This document shows, piece by piece, positions 26,835 through 35,749 of a stretch of DNA of 64,000 bases. How positions within the stretch are numbered: the first letter of the stretch is position 1; every line of letters starts with the position of its first letter. The DNA is from CAKZSB01 sp964573105. Lineage in GTDB: Bacteria; Pseudomonadota; Gammaproteobacteria; Granulosicoccales; Granulosicoccaceae. The stretch is from NCBI GenBank assembly GCA_964573105.1, contig CAZNIS010000002.1, forward strand, positions 1 through 64,000, written 5' to 3'. Below the pieces are notes generated by a model. The model was not told the DNA's origin. It did no database searches and was given only the letters and a program-made list of their open reading frames with translations. The position numbers and the translations under genes were made by a program.

Positions 26835-27725
26835 ATGAGTCAGCTCTCGGAAAAAATCAAAAACCACCAGTTCGCAATCACCGCCGAGCTGGTGCCACCT
26901 GCCTCTGCCAACAAGGAACACCTGCTGGCCGAGGCCGAACACCTGCGTGGTCTGGTTGATGCCATCAACGTCACCGACGGCGCCGGTGCCACCACCACGA
27001 TGAGCAGTTTCTCGGCGGCAGCGCTGCTGGCCGGTGCCGGTTTTGAGCCGGTTTTGCAGGTGACTTGTCGCGATCGCAACCGCATCGCACTGACGGCCGA
27101 TCTGCTGGGTGCTGCCGCGCAGGGTATCAGCAACCTGCTGGTGCTGATGGGTGATGACCCGGCCAAGGGCGATCAGCCGGAGGCCAAGCCGGTATTTGAT
27201 CTGGATTCACGTCTGGTGATGCAACTGGCGCGCAGCCTGCGCGATGACGCTGTGCTGCCCTCCGGCAAGGCGCTGCTGGCCGCGCCGGATCTATTTATCG
27301 GCGGCGCGGATATGCCGATCGATCCCCCCGCCGACTGGCAGCCCACTGGTCTGCTGTCAAAAATCGACAGTGGTGCGCAGTTCACTCAAACACAGTTCTG
27401 TTTCGAGCCCGACGTCGCAGCCCGGTTTATCGGTCGGCTGCGAGATGAGGGCATCACTGAGAAGGTCGGCGTGTTGCTGGGTATCGGCCCGATTGTGTCA
27501 GTTCGCTCGGCCAACTGGATGAACGAGAACCTGTACGGTGTGACCATCCCTGAAGCGACGATCAAGCGGCTTGAAGGGGCGGCGGATGCGAAAGCCGAAG
27601 GGCGAAAAATCTGTGCTGAACTGATCCAGCAATATCGTGAGATTCCCGGTTTGGCAGGCGTACATATTATGGCGCCGGCGCAAAAGGCCGATGCGATTGC
27701 CGATGCAATTGGCCAGGCCGGCTAG
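26835..27725 (+). CDS. Methylenetetrahydrofolate reductase family protein
   Basis: The 296-residue TIM-barrel flavoprotein resembles MetF: FAITAELVPPASANKEHL at the start, INVTDGAGATTTMSSF, NLLVLMGDDPAKGDQ and TQFCFEPDVAARFIGRL. MetF reduces 5,10-methylene-THF to 5-methyl-THF. This sequence belongs to the shorter, divergent type, often found in C1 oxidation clusters, and may run in the oxidative direction. It is 172 bases upstream of mmsA. A MetE-like methyltransferase and glyA elsewhere in the window fit active folate C1 metabolism. Confidence 0.82.
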   Translation: MSQLSEKIKNHQFAITAELVPPASANKEHLLAEAEHLRGLVDAINVTDGAGATTTMSSFSAAALLAGAGFEPVLQVTCRDRNRIALTADLLGAAAQGISNLLVLMGDDPAKGDQPEAKPVFDLDSRLVMQLARSLRDDAVLPSGKALLAAPDLFIGGADMPIDPPADWQPTGLLSKIDSGAQFTQTQFCFEPDVAARFIGRLRDEGITEKVGVLLGIGPIVSVRSANWMNENLYGVTIPEATIKRLEGAADAKAEGRKICAELIQQYREIPGLAGVHIMAPAQKADAIADAIGQAG

Positions 27726-27897
27726 CGACTGCGGCGCGAGATCGACTGCCCGCATTTGCTGTGGGCGTCGGTTTCAAAAAAGGCAGCGTCGGCGTTAAAC
27801 TGTCCCGGATCGGCCACGTTAGGTTTGTTCGGCCGCACCCATCGAACTAAACCCGCCACCAACAGTGGCTCACTAGCATCCGGCATCGGAGAATCGC

Positions 27898-29424
27898 ATG
27901 TCAGCAGCAATCGAGGACCTCGGCACTACGGTCCAGCATTTTATCGACGGCGGTTTGTACACCGCCAGCAGCACGCGTACAGCGGACGTACTGAACCCGG
28001 CCACCGGGCAGGTCAGCAAGCAGGTGTCTCTGGCAAGCGCAGACGATGTTCGCGTCGCCATCGCCAGTGCCCAGAAAGCGTTTCCGGCCTGGGCTGCCAC
28101 GCCGCCGGGCAAGCGCGCACAGGTCATGTTCAACTATCGCGCGCTGCTGCACGAGCACATGGAAGAACTGGCGGTGATCGTCTCCAGTGAACACGGCAAG
28201 ACCATCGAGGACGCGAAAGGATCCATCACCCGTGGTCTTGAAGTCGTTGAGTTTGCCTGCGGCATTCCGCAGTTGCTCAAGGGTGAATACAGCGAGGCGG
28301 TGGCCGCTGGTGTCGAGAGCTACTCCATGCGTCAGCCGCTGGGTGTCTGCGCTGGTATCACCCCGTTCAACTTTCCCGCCATGGTGCCCATGTGGATGTT
28401 TCCGGTCGCACTGGCCTGTGGCAATACGTTCGTCCTGAAGCCCTCAGAAAAAGACCCAAGCTGTGCCATGCGCATGGCCGAATTGATGGTCGAAGCCGGT
28501 TTGCCTGCCGGTGTGCTGAACGTCGTCAACGGTGACAAGGAAGCAGTCGATACGCTGCTCACCGACGAGCGCGTTCAGGGTGTAAGTTTTGTCGGCTCGA
28601 CCGCCATCGGCCAGTATATTTACGAGACCGGCTGCGCCAGCGGCAAGCGGGTGCAGGCGCTGTGTGGTGCGAAGAATCACATGGTCGTCATGCCGGATGC
28701 CGACATGGATCAGGCCGCCGATGCGGTCATTGGTGCGGCCTACGGTTCAGCCGGTGAGCGCTGCATGGCGGTATCGGTGGTGGTCGCAGTGGGCGATGAA
28801 GCGGCAGATGCGCTGGTTGAGCGTTTGACTCCGCGCGTCAAGGGTCTGAAGGTGGGTCCCTACACTGACAGCGCCGCCGAAATGGGGCCAGTGATCACCC
28901 ACGAGGCCAAGCAGCGAATCACAGGCTACATCGAGCGCGGTGTTGCAGCGGGTGCGAAGCTGGTGGTCGATGGGCGCGATACCGTCGTGGCAGGGCACGA
29001 AAATGGCTGCTTTGTCGGTGGCTGCATCTTTGATGATGTCACCAAAGACATGGATATCTATACCGATGAGATCTTTGGCCCCGTGCTGTCAATTGTCCGA
29101 GCCAGGAGTTACGAAGAGGCCGTGCAATTGGTCAACGATCACGAGTACGGCAACGGTACTGCAATTTTCACCCGCGACGGCGATGCCGCGCGCGATTTCA
29201 CCGGCCGGGTGCAGATTGGTATGGTTGGCGTCAATGTGCCGATTCCGGTACCGGTGGCCTATCACAGCTTTGGCGGATGGAAGCGCTCGCTGTTTGGCGA
29301 CCACTCGATCCACGGTCCGGAAGGTGTGCGTTTCTACACCCGTTTGAAAACCGTCACCACGCGCTGGCCCTCGGGCATTCGCGAAGGGGCAGTCTTCAAC
29401 TTCAAGGCGGGTGGTGAACACTAG
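27898..29424 (+). CDS. mmsA: Methylmalonate-semialdehyde dehydrogenase (acylating)
   Basis: This CoA-acylating aldehyde dehydrogenase converts methylmalonate semialdehyde to propionyl-CoA, and malonate semialdehyde to acetyl-CoA. The 508-residue product carries the NAD-binding segments TPFNFPAMVPMWMFPVALA and SFVGSTAIGQYIYE, and the catalytic cysteine in GSAGERCMAVS. It also has the MMSDH C-terminal QIGMVGVNVPIPVPVAYHSF. It serves valine, thymine/beta-alanine and inositol degradation, all of which have candidate genes in this window. It would accept malonate semialdehyde from the beta-alanine aminotransferase at 55-56 kb. Confidence 0.95.
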   Translation: MSAAIEDLGTTVQHFIDGGLYTASSTRTADVLNPATGQVSKQVSLASADDVRVAIASAQKAFPAWAATPPGKRAQVMFNYRALLHEHMEELAVIVSSEHGKTIEDAKGSITRGLEVVEFACGIPQLLKGEYSEAVAAGVESYSMRQPLGVCAGITPFNFPAMVPMWMFPVALACGNTFVLKPSEKDPSCAMRMAELMVEAGLPAGVLNVVNGDKEAVDTLLTDERVQGVSFVGSTAIGQYIYETGCASGKRVQALCGAKNHMVVMPDADMDQAADAVIGAAYGSAGERCMAVSVVVAVGDEAADALVERLTPRVKGLKVGPYTDSAAEMGPVITHEAKQRITGYIERGVAAGAKLVVDGRDTVVAGHENGCFVGGCIFDDVTKDMDIYTDEIFGPVLSIVRARSYEEAVQLVNDHEYGNGTAIFTRDGDAARDFTGRVQIGMVGVNVPIPVPVAYHSFGGWKRSLFGDHSIHGPEGVRFYTRLKTVTTRWPSGIREGAVFNFKAGGEH

Positions 29425-29436
29425 ATTCCGTTAGAC

Positions 29437-29470
29437 CTGCAGCGGGGCGGGTGTCGCGCTTGCCCCGCAG
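29437..29470 (+). terminator. Hairpin downstream of mmsA
   Basis: CTGCAGCGGGGC and GCCCCGCAG pair with a two-base bulge, starting 13 bases after the mmsA stop. No T-run follows, so this is a tentative terminator. Confidence 0.35.
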
Positions 29471-29518
29471 TTACACGGTTGTGGTCACCGCAAGACCATA
29501 CAACAGGGGAGCGTCGCA

Positions 29519-30697
29519 ATGTCACTGTCCACGCTGTTGTCCAGGCGTCATATCGCGCTGGGTAAATCCGTACTCGCCGGTGCCGCAGCGCTGGCCTTTA
29601 TTGCAGCGATCCACTACTACGGCCAGTCGGCTAATGACCCTGAACCGACTGCAACGGCTGATTCGACACAAAATGTGGTCGAGTCCATGGCGGCTCAGTC
29701 GCTGGCGGCACGTCAGGCGCTTGAGCTTGCCCCGGTGCCTGACGTTGGCGGCAATCTAGAACTACCATCCAACATAGCTGCATGGCTTGCAGACGGCGAC
29801 ACCGCACGCGCGCGTGGCGAATTGCTGCAACAGGCACTGGCTGCAGTCGAGGCGGAAGATCAGGCCGAGCTTGCGCGGGTGCTGGCGCTGCTGGGTATTG
29901 TATCTCTGTCAGAGTCCGATACCGATGAGGCAGAAGTCTATCTGGCCGAGGCGCTGGCGTTTTTCTACGAACTCGACGACGACATTGGCGCCGCCAATGT
30001 GTATATGCAGTTGGGGCGATTGCATCTCATTGAGCGGCAGCGCGCCCGCCGTGCGTCCGATGCCTACGATTCACTGTTGATTGCGCGCTGGAAGATCAGC
30101 CAGGGACAGTTTTATCAGGCAGAGCCCGATTTGCTGGAGGTGGTGCAATCGAGCATGGCACTGAAACGCTATGGGGCGGCGGCCAGCGCCTGGCGCACGC
30201 TCTACCGTGGGTACGACACTGTGCTGGATAGCTACAACCGTGACAACGCCGGTCGCGAGGCCGTTCGGCTGCACGCGGCCTCAGGGCAGTTGCACGAGGC
30301 GCAGACGATGCTCGCCACTATGCGCAGCAATAACCCGGATGAAAGTATGCTGGCCGAAATCGAAACGGAAATCGACGAGCTCTACGCCGAGTTTGAAAAC
30401 AGCGTGTTGAAAATCGGTGCCGCAAGAGACTACGACTTGCTCTACAACCAGCTGCAGGCCCAGGGCGATGTCGTCAGCGCCTGGCGATTCCGCTTGCAGG
30501 CCGACGCGTCCCTTGCCAAAGTCGGCAGTCGCGCGCTCTACCGAAGACAGCCCGATGCACTGGTCGAGCTATACAAATCGAACAGCAGTATGGATCGGGC
30601 GGCCGAGTCGCTAAAACGAGCCAAAGCGGTGTTTTCACGCTATGGCATGCAGGAGATGGTCGATCAGTCAAACGTGCTGCGTGAGCGGATTTACTGA
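29519..30697 (+). CDS. TPR-like helical protein with N-terminal membrane anchor
   Basis: The 392-residue product has one hydrophobic segment (about residues 14-34) and then a fully helical body. That body has TPR-like alternation (ARVLALLGIVSLSESDTDEAEVYLAEAL, GAANVYMQLGRLHLIERQRA), suggesting periplasmic or membrane-tethered protein-interaction repeats. No enzymatic motif is seen. The start has GGGGAG 9 bases upstream. It is likely a single gene; the array of tandem repeats begins 50 bases after it. Function unknown. Confidence 0.7.
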   Translation: MSLSTLLSRRHIALGKSVLAGAAALAFIAAIHYYGQSANDPEPTATADSTQNVVESMAAQSLAARQALELAPVPDVGGNLELPSNIAAWLADGDTARARGELLQQALAAVEAEDQAELARVLALLGIVSLSESDTDEAEVYLAEALAFFYELDDDIGAANVYMQLGRLHLIERQRARRASDAYDSLLIARWKISQGQFYQAEPDLLEVVQSSMALKRYGAAASAWRTLYRGYDTVLDSYNRDNAGREAVRLHAASGQLHEAQTMLATMRSNNPDESMLAEIETEIDELYAEFENSVLKIGAARDYDLLYNQLQAQGDVVSAWRFRLQADASLAKVGSRALYRRQPDALVELYKSNSSMDRAAESLKRAKAVFSRYGMQEMVDQSNVLRERIY

Positions 30698-30746
30698 TTC
30701 GCCCACGCCCCATGCGCACTATATGCCATGTAGAATCGATGTCTGC

Positions 30747-31303
30747 GTAGGTAGGGCAAAGCCAGCACATCGGAAGCCGTTTACTTGTATTCAGCAAAGA
30801 GACCAAAATTTCTCACGCGACAATAATGGCGTGCCCAACAATGTCGTGAGGGGGCGTTAAGTCGGGCACGCTGCGCTTTGCTTCGCTGGGGCCCGACCTA
30901 CGGTAATTCGGAATGATGCTCGGTTGTATTGGTTGTTCGGGTAGGCAGGGCAAAGCCAGCACATCGGAAGCCGTTTACTTGTATTCAGCAAAGAGACCAA
31001 AATTTCTCACGCGACAATAATGGCGTGCCCAACAATGTCATGAGGGAGTGTTAAGTCGGGCACGCTGCGCTTTGCTCCGCTGGGGCCTGACCTACGGTAA
31101 TTCGGAATGGTGCTCGGTTGAATTGGTTGTGCGGGTAGGTAGGGCAAAGCCAGCACATCGGCAGCCGTTCACTCGTATCCAGCATAGAGTTCAAAACTTC
31201 ACAAGCGATGAAAAAGGCGTGCCCAACAATGTCGTGAGGGGGTGTTATGTCGGGCACGCTGCGCTTTGCTTCGCTGGGGCCCGACCTACGGTAATTCGGA
31301 ATG
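30747..31303. repeat. Three tandem 194-bp units, each a 155-bp element with terminal inverted repeats
   Basis: Elements at 30747-30901, 30941-31095 and 31135-31289 start GTAGGTAGGGC and end GCCCGACCTAC (with small changes), so they carry near-perfect 11-bp terminal inverted repeats. They are separated by a conserved 39-base linker, giving a period of exactly 194. Inside each, CGTGCCCAAC and GTCGGGCACG form a second inverted repeat. The array runs into the gap at 31304. It resembles dispersed non-coding MITE/REP-like elements of proteobacteria. Apparent open frames across it are not genes. Confidence 0.85.
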
Positions 31304-31403
31304 NNNNNNNNNNNNNNNNNNNNNNNNNNNNNNNNNNNNNNNNNNNNNNNNNNNNNNNNNNNNNNNNNNNNNNNNNNNNNNNNNNNNNNNNNNNNNNNNN
31401 NNN
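31304..31403. other. Scaffold gap of 100 N between the repeat array and the SBP56 gene
   Basis: Exactly 100 N. The left flank is repeat and the right flank is inside a gene whose last 80 or so codons are missing, so the true gap must exceed 100 bases. Assembly probably broke in the repeats. Confidence 0.95.
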
Positions 31404-32557
31404 AAAAGCGAGGTGGTGACGTACAGCCGTTTGCCATCCAGCGATAGTTGAATCATCTGTGGTCCGCCGGTGATTCTGCGGCCGTTAACTTCGGGTGCGC
31501 GGCCGAGCAGGCCACCCATCCACACCTGACCGGTGAGTGTTGGGTTGTGCGGGTCGCTGATGTCGTACTGACGAATGTCGCCATGCAGCCAGTTACACAG
31601 ATACAAAAAACGATCGTCCATCGACAACAAAATTACACTGATTAACCCAGGCACTGGAATCGGCCATTCAGGGTGTGGTTCGTTTTCGACATCAATGATT
31701 TTTTCAACAATCCACTCGTCGTCCTTTTTGTACCAGTGAATAATGTTCGATGATAATGCTGCACCGACAAAGCCGTGGGTGGAATCGGGGTTGTGGTGAA
31801 ATCTCACCTCAAGTGGCACCAGTCCGTCTTCGCCGAGGTAGACCGTGTTCTCGACTTTGCGATTTTTGAAATCCCAAAAGTGCAGCTCGCGGCCATATTT
31901 CAGATGCCCGACTTCCTCCAGATCAAAGCCCGGCATAAACGTATTGGGTGCCGCCCACTCGCTGGAAACCATTACGTTGTGGCGCGGTTGATACCAGAAA
32001 TCGTAGTTAAATTTCATGCCACCCAGATCGTTCTCCCAGCGGCCAACGATCTCGAAATCCTCGTTCAGGTGTAAAAAACCACCGGGTGCCTCGCCGTCAG
32101 CGTCGCCGAGCATCGAGATGATGATGTCGGCCCCCAGGCAGTGCACTGTGTGCGGTGCCGACAGATTCGTTTTGGCCTTGATCTCATCGCCGCTGATCAC
32201 CTTGTGCAGCGACGGATTGCGCGGATCAGTTACGCAGTCGACGATATGCAGATTGGAGCTGCGCACGCCCGGCACGATCAGGTAGCGTCGCTCCTTGGTG
32301 GCGTCGTCGTGGCAGGATGAGCAGGCATTCCAGCCCATGTGGTGCAATTCGTCGCCGATGCCTGGCATTTCCAGCCGGCTGATCACCTGCGAGTAGGTGG
32401 GGCTGTCCGGATCGGCGTCGATGGTGGCCAGATAGTCGGGTTTTTGAATGCCGGTACCGATATACAGGGCGACTGTGTAGAGTAACTTTTCGCGTGGCGC
32501 GAGCATCGCCTCGGCCGGTGATGAAAAGCCGGGTCCACAGCAGGTGGTTGAAGCCAT
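31404..32557 (-). CDS. Selenium-binding protein 56 family (methanethiol oxidase), 3' end in gap
   Basis: The visible 384 residues match the SBP56 family: the N-terminal STCCGPGFSSPAEAM, the diagnostic HHMGWNACSSCHDD, PHTVHCLGADIIISMLGD, and HGFVGAALSSNIIHW. Bacterial members oxidise methanethiol to formaldehyde, sulfide and peroxide, using copper. Full length is near 460, so about 80 C-terminal residues lie in the gap. I chose the ATG at 32557. There is no Tat or Sec signal, unlike some methanethiol oxidases. It is divergent from the IclR regulator, which may control it. Confidence 0.88.
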
Positions 32558-32658
32558 AGGCGCTCCGCGAGTTAAGAGATTCGGGCTTGTGTCGGGATTT
32601 GATTCTCGTAAAATGATACTGTAGTCCGAATAGTGAGACAACAACCTAACCCGTTCCC

Positions 32659-33405
32659 ATGCATCTGGATCGACTGCTGCACATACTGGAAACCGTTGCT
32701 ATCGCTGGTCGGCCGCTGTCCGCCGCCGATATTCAGCAAGCCACCGGTCTGCCCAGGCCCACCTGTTACCGCCTGCTGCAAACCTTGCGAGACAGTGGGC
32801 TACTGGACGATGATCAGTCTGGCAGCGGTCGTTATCAGCCCGGCCAGCGGCTGCTTCGGCTGGCGATGATTGGCAAGTCGGACGCCGATGTACGACAGGC
32901 CGCGCTGCCCAGCCTGCGCCGTGCTGCCGATGACTTTGGCGAGGCGACTTTCCTGTCGCGCTTTCGCAATCAGGGGGTTGAGATCATTCACGTCGAGACA
33001 CCCAGCGATCCGAATCGCGCCTACATGCATCCCGGCCTGGGTTTTCGGCCGATGCACGCCTGCTCGTGCTCGAAGGCAATTGCTGCCTTCGCTGAGCCCG
33101 ATTTCCAGCAATCGATACTCGATGGCCCGATGAAGGCCTATACCGATCACACCAAAACCACGCCGGAGTTGCTGGCAGATGAATTTGCCGCCATTCGCCA
33201 ACACGGCTTCGCCGAGTGTGTTGAAGAAATTGAGGCAGGTGTGTCCAGCGTGGCAGCACCCGTGCACAACGGCTCGGTCGGCGCCACGCTCAGCATCGGC
33301 ACCATCGGGCCGGTGAGGCGATTCACTGCTGCGTATCGCAGCACCCTTGGCGCTCGGCTTCTGGGCCACGCAGAGCAGGTCGCAGTGGCCATGGATCTGC
33401 ACTAG
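32659..33405 (+). CDS. IclR-family transcriptional regulator
   Basis: The 248-residue product has a winged helix-turn-helix at about residues 1-65 (LLHILETVAIAGRPLSAADI, RPTCYRLLQTLRDSGLL). The IclR effector domain follows (GVEIIHVETPSD, FRPMHACSCSKAIAAF, EEIEAGVSSVAAPV). The cysteine-rich ligand loop HACSCSKA is family-like. It is divergent from the SBP56 gene with about 100 bases between starts, the usual place for its operator. It may also control the downstream Tat/heme gene pair. Confidence 0.92.
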   Translation: MHLDRLLHILETVAIAGRPLSAADIQQATGLPRPTCYRLLQTLRDSGLLDDDQSGSGRYQPGQRLLRLAMIGKSDADVRQAALPSLRRAADDFGEATFLSRFRNQGVEIIHVETPSDPNRAYMHPGLGFRPMHACSCSKAIAAFAEPDFQQSILDGPMKAYTDHTKTTPELLADEFAAIRQHGFAECVEEIEAGVSSVAAPVHNGSVGATLSIGTIGPVRRFTAAYRSTLGARLLGHAEQVAVAMDLH

Positions 33406-33594
33406 ACCACTGCGCTGCGGCACCTCACTTGCGCGGGCCCTGTCGTGCAAAGGCGCACTTGTGGGGGCAGCCAACTGTCCCAACTATTTGATATCCACAA
33501 GCAATTATCTGAACAATTGCGGAGAACATTTGTCAGCGAGATTGCACATCGAGTCGTTGTAACCCGTTCAATAGGTGCGACAGGAGAATTAAAC

Positions 33595-34083
33595 ATGTCA
33601 ACGCTTCAGTCCAGCCGCCGTCGATTTCTGGTGACCGCAGGTGCGGTGGCTGCCGGTGGTGCCGCCGGGCTAATTACCCCCGCGATGGCGGAGAACTTTA
33701 AACCCACACGCTCAATGCGCGGTGGCTCTAACAACTACCGCCCGGGCGCGCCCATTGTCGAGCGTATCGGTGGTGGTGGATTCTGGATGACAGGGACCGT
33801 GCGCCGCGCCGGCGACGGCGCACCGCTGGCCGGCCAGCGCATTCAGATCTGGGCGCACACCACGGAAGGCCATGAGCGCGACCCGCACAGCCATGGCGCT
33901 ACACTCACCGATGCCAACGGCGAATTCCGCCTTGAGATGCCGCAGATCGTGCCTGCATTCGGCCAACCGCACGGCCACCTGGCCTATGACAGCGAGGATT
34001 TCGAAACCGTGTTTCTGCGTCCAATCATGGCGAGCGCCAAAGACAAAACACTCGCCGCGCATTTCGTTCTGAAGCCAGCATAG
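33595..34083 (+). CDS. Tat-exported intradiol-dioxygenase-fold protein
   Basis: The 162-residue product has a twin-arginine signal (SSRRRFLVTAGAVAAGGAAG, cleavage after AMA). It is followed by one compact beta-sandwich domain like the core of intradiol dioxygenases (GTVRRAGDGAPLAGQRIQIW, HSHGATLTDANGEFRLEMP). Histidines are clustered (HERDPHSHG, QPHGHLAY), but the two-Tyr/two-His iron set of true intradiol enzymes is not obvious. AGGAG is 8 bases before the ATG. Tat export suggests folding with a metal before export. It is followed 17 bases later by a heme membrane protein, a likely partner. Function unknown. Confidence 0.78.
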   Translation: MSTLQSSRRRFLVTAGAVAAGGAAGLITPAMAENFKPTRSMRGGSNNYRPGAPIVERIGGGGFWMTGTVRRAGDGAPLAGQRIQIWAHTTEGHERDPHSHGATLTDANGEFRLEMPQIVPAFGQPHGHLAYDSEDFETVFLRPIMASAKDKTLAAHFVLKPA

Positions 34084-34100
34084 GTAGGGCAGCCGTCACG

Positions 34101-34697
34101 GTGGGGCGATGGCGTGGTGCCGCAATCTGGTTGGGGGTGCTGGCGGTCGCTGTGGTGCCAATGGTGGCCGCCGCGTTTAGCCCGTTACTCGCATGGCGCG
34201 AGCCGGTTTATATCGTCGCCGGATTTGCCGGTATCGTTGCGATGGCTCTGGTACTTTTTCAGCCGTTGCTGGCGGCGGGCTATCTGCCCGGGTTGCGGGC
34301 TCGACGCGGGAGAGACCTGCACCGATGGGTGGGCGGTGGCCTGGTCGTGTCTATCGTTGTGCATGTCGCCGGGCTATGGATTACCAGCCCGCCCGATGTT
34401 ATGGATGCACTGTTGTTTGTATCGCCGACGCCCTTTTCGGCCTGGGGCGTGATTGCCATGTGGTGCGTGTTTGCATCCGCCACGCTTGCGCTGTGTCGAC
34501 GCAGGTTGCGACTGCGGCCTGTATTTTGGCGCAGAACGCACAAGTGCCTCGCGGCCTTTATTGTGTCGGGCAGTGCGGTGCACGCGTGGCTGATCGAGGG
34601 GACAATGGAGACGGTCTCCAAAGGGTTGCTGTGCGTGATGGTGGTTGTAGCAGCTTTTGTGGTGTTGCTATATCCCGCTTTGCGTACTCGGGGATAG
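34101..34697 (+). CDS. Ferric-reductase-like heme-b transmembrane protein (MsrQ/YedZ type)
   Basis: The 198-residue product has about six hydrophobic segments. Two histidine pairs, His74/His88 in one helix and His147/His161 in another, are each 14 residues apart, the bis-histidine geometry of ferric reductase and MsrQ proteins binding b-hemes. The GTG start at 34101 lies 17 bases after the Tat protein stop. MsrQ passes quinol electrons to a Tat-exported partner (MsrP); here the partner would be the dioxygenase-fold protein. The electron route is inferred. Confidence 0.8.
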   Translation: MGRWRGAAIWLGVLAVAVVPMVAAAFSPLLAWREPVYIVAGFAGIVAMALVLFQPLLAAGYLPGLRARRGRDLHRWVGGGLVVSIVVHVAGLWITSPPDVMDALLFVSPTPFSAWGVIAMWCVFASATLALCRRRLRLRPVFWRRTHKCLAAFIVSGSAVHAWLIEGTMETVSKGLLCVMVVVAAFVVLLYPALRTRG

Positions 34698-34885
34698 AAA
34701 TTCCTCTGCTGCACTTGATGCAGCTGGCAGGCCAGCCTTTACGTCCGAATCAAGTTGATTTGCTGGTGGCGGCAATGATCAGCGGTAAGTCTGTCGACTG
34801 TTGATCGCGTGCACCCTATTGGGGTGATTGGTTTATCAGAAGCGCTTGTCTATGATTTTCGATTCATCTGGCGATAGAAATAACA

Positions 34886-35695
34886 ATGGAAAAAGACCTG
34901 GGCGTATTGGTGATTCACGGGATGGGCTCGCAGGAGAGTTATTTCGCAGATCCATTGATCGAAGAAGTGTCCGAGCGACTGGGGAAATCTGCCGCAGCCA
35001 GAGTTGCCTGGGCACCGGTGTACTGGCAAGACATTCTCAAAGAACGCCAGTCGGCCTACATGCGAGAGGCCAAGCGCAACTACGATGTGGATGCCATTCG
35101 TCTTCGCAACTTTGTGGTGTCTGCACTGGGTGATGCAGCGGCGTATCAGAAGGTTCAGGGTTCGGCCAATCAGACCTACGAGCGCATCCACGAAAAAGTT
35201 GCCTCTTCGCTCCACAATCTGGCCGATGTGCAGCTGGCCGGAGCCAAACGTCCAATTGTGGTCGTGGCGCACTCCCTGGGTGGGCATATTATGTCCAACT
35301 TCGTTTGGGATCGTCAGCATGATAGTGCTGCGAAAAAGAAAGCGTTGGGTCCAGTAGAGAGCATGCAAACACTGGCGGGCATGGTGACGTTTGGCTGCAA
35401 CATCCCCTTGTTTACCTTCGCGTACGATAAAGTCGAGCCGATAAAATTTCCGGGCGCCAGGTTGTCGGCTGCTGACAAGCGTCGGGCACGGTGGCTGAAT
35501 TTCTATGACCCGGATGACATACTGGGTTACCCGTTAAAGGCGCTTCCTGCCTATCGCAAGGTGGTGCATCGTGACATCCCGATAAATGCTGGGGGTATCT
35601 TCAGTTCTTGGAACCCGGCTTCGCACTCTCAGTACTGGACGGACAACGATCTTACACGCCCGCTGATGCGCTTTCTCCGAGGTTTTATACGCTAG
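34886..35695 (+). CDS. Lipase/esterase-like alpha/beta hydrolase
   Basis: The 269-residue cytoplasmic protein starts LGVLVIHGMGSQ (oxyanion segment) and has the serine nucleophile elbow VVVAHSLGGHIMSN. It also has an aspartate in NFYDPDDILGYP and a late histidine in NPASHSQYW, a plausible triad. It resembles bacterial proteins of unknown role with lipase-like HSLGG. No signal peptide is present. It is flanked by a heme protein and the Liv operon with no clear operon link. Confidence 0.75.
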   Translation: MEKDLGVLVIHGMGSQESYFADPLIEEVSERLGKSAAARVAWAPVYWQDILKERQSAYMREAKRNYDVDAIRLRNFVVSALGDAAAYQKVQGSANQTYERIHEKVASSLHNLADVQLAGAKRPIVVVAHSLGGHIMSNFVWDRQHDSAAKKKALGPVESMQTLAGMVTFGCNIPLFTFAYDKVEPIKFPGARLSAADKRRARWLNFYDPDDILGYPLKALPAYRKVVHRDIPINAGGIFSSWNPASHSQYWTDNDLTRPLMRFLRGFIR

Positions 35696-35749
35696 ACGAT
35701 TGTTACTCACCATCGATCGTTAGCAAAAATCGAGGTAAGCCGCGAAGCT

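Noticed and set aside
30747..31303. Possible CRISPR array
   Set aside because: The repeats are 155-194 bp with conserved spacers of 39 bp; CRISPR repeats are short with variable spacers, and no cas genes are present.
31048..31437. Open frames across the tandem repeats (VGRAKPAHR ... HAALCFAGARPTVI type)
   Set aside because: They are translations of a non-coding repeated element, recur in each unit, and run into the N gap.
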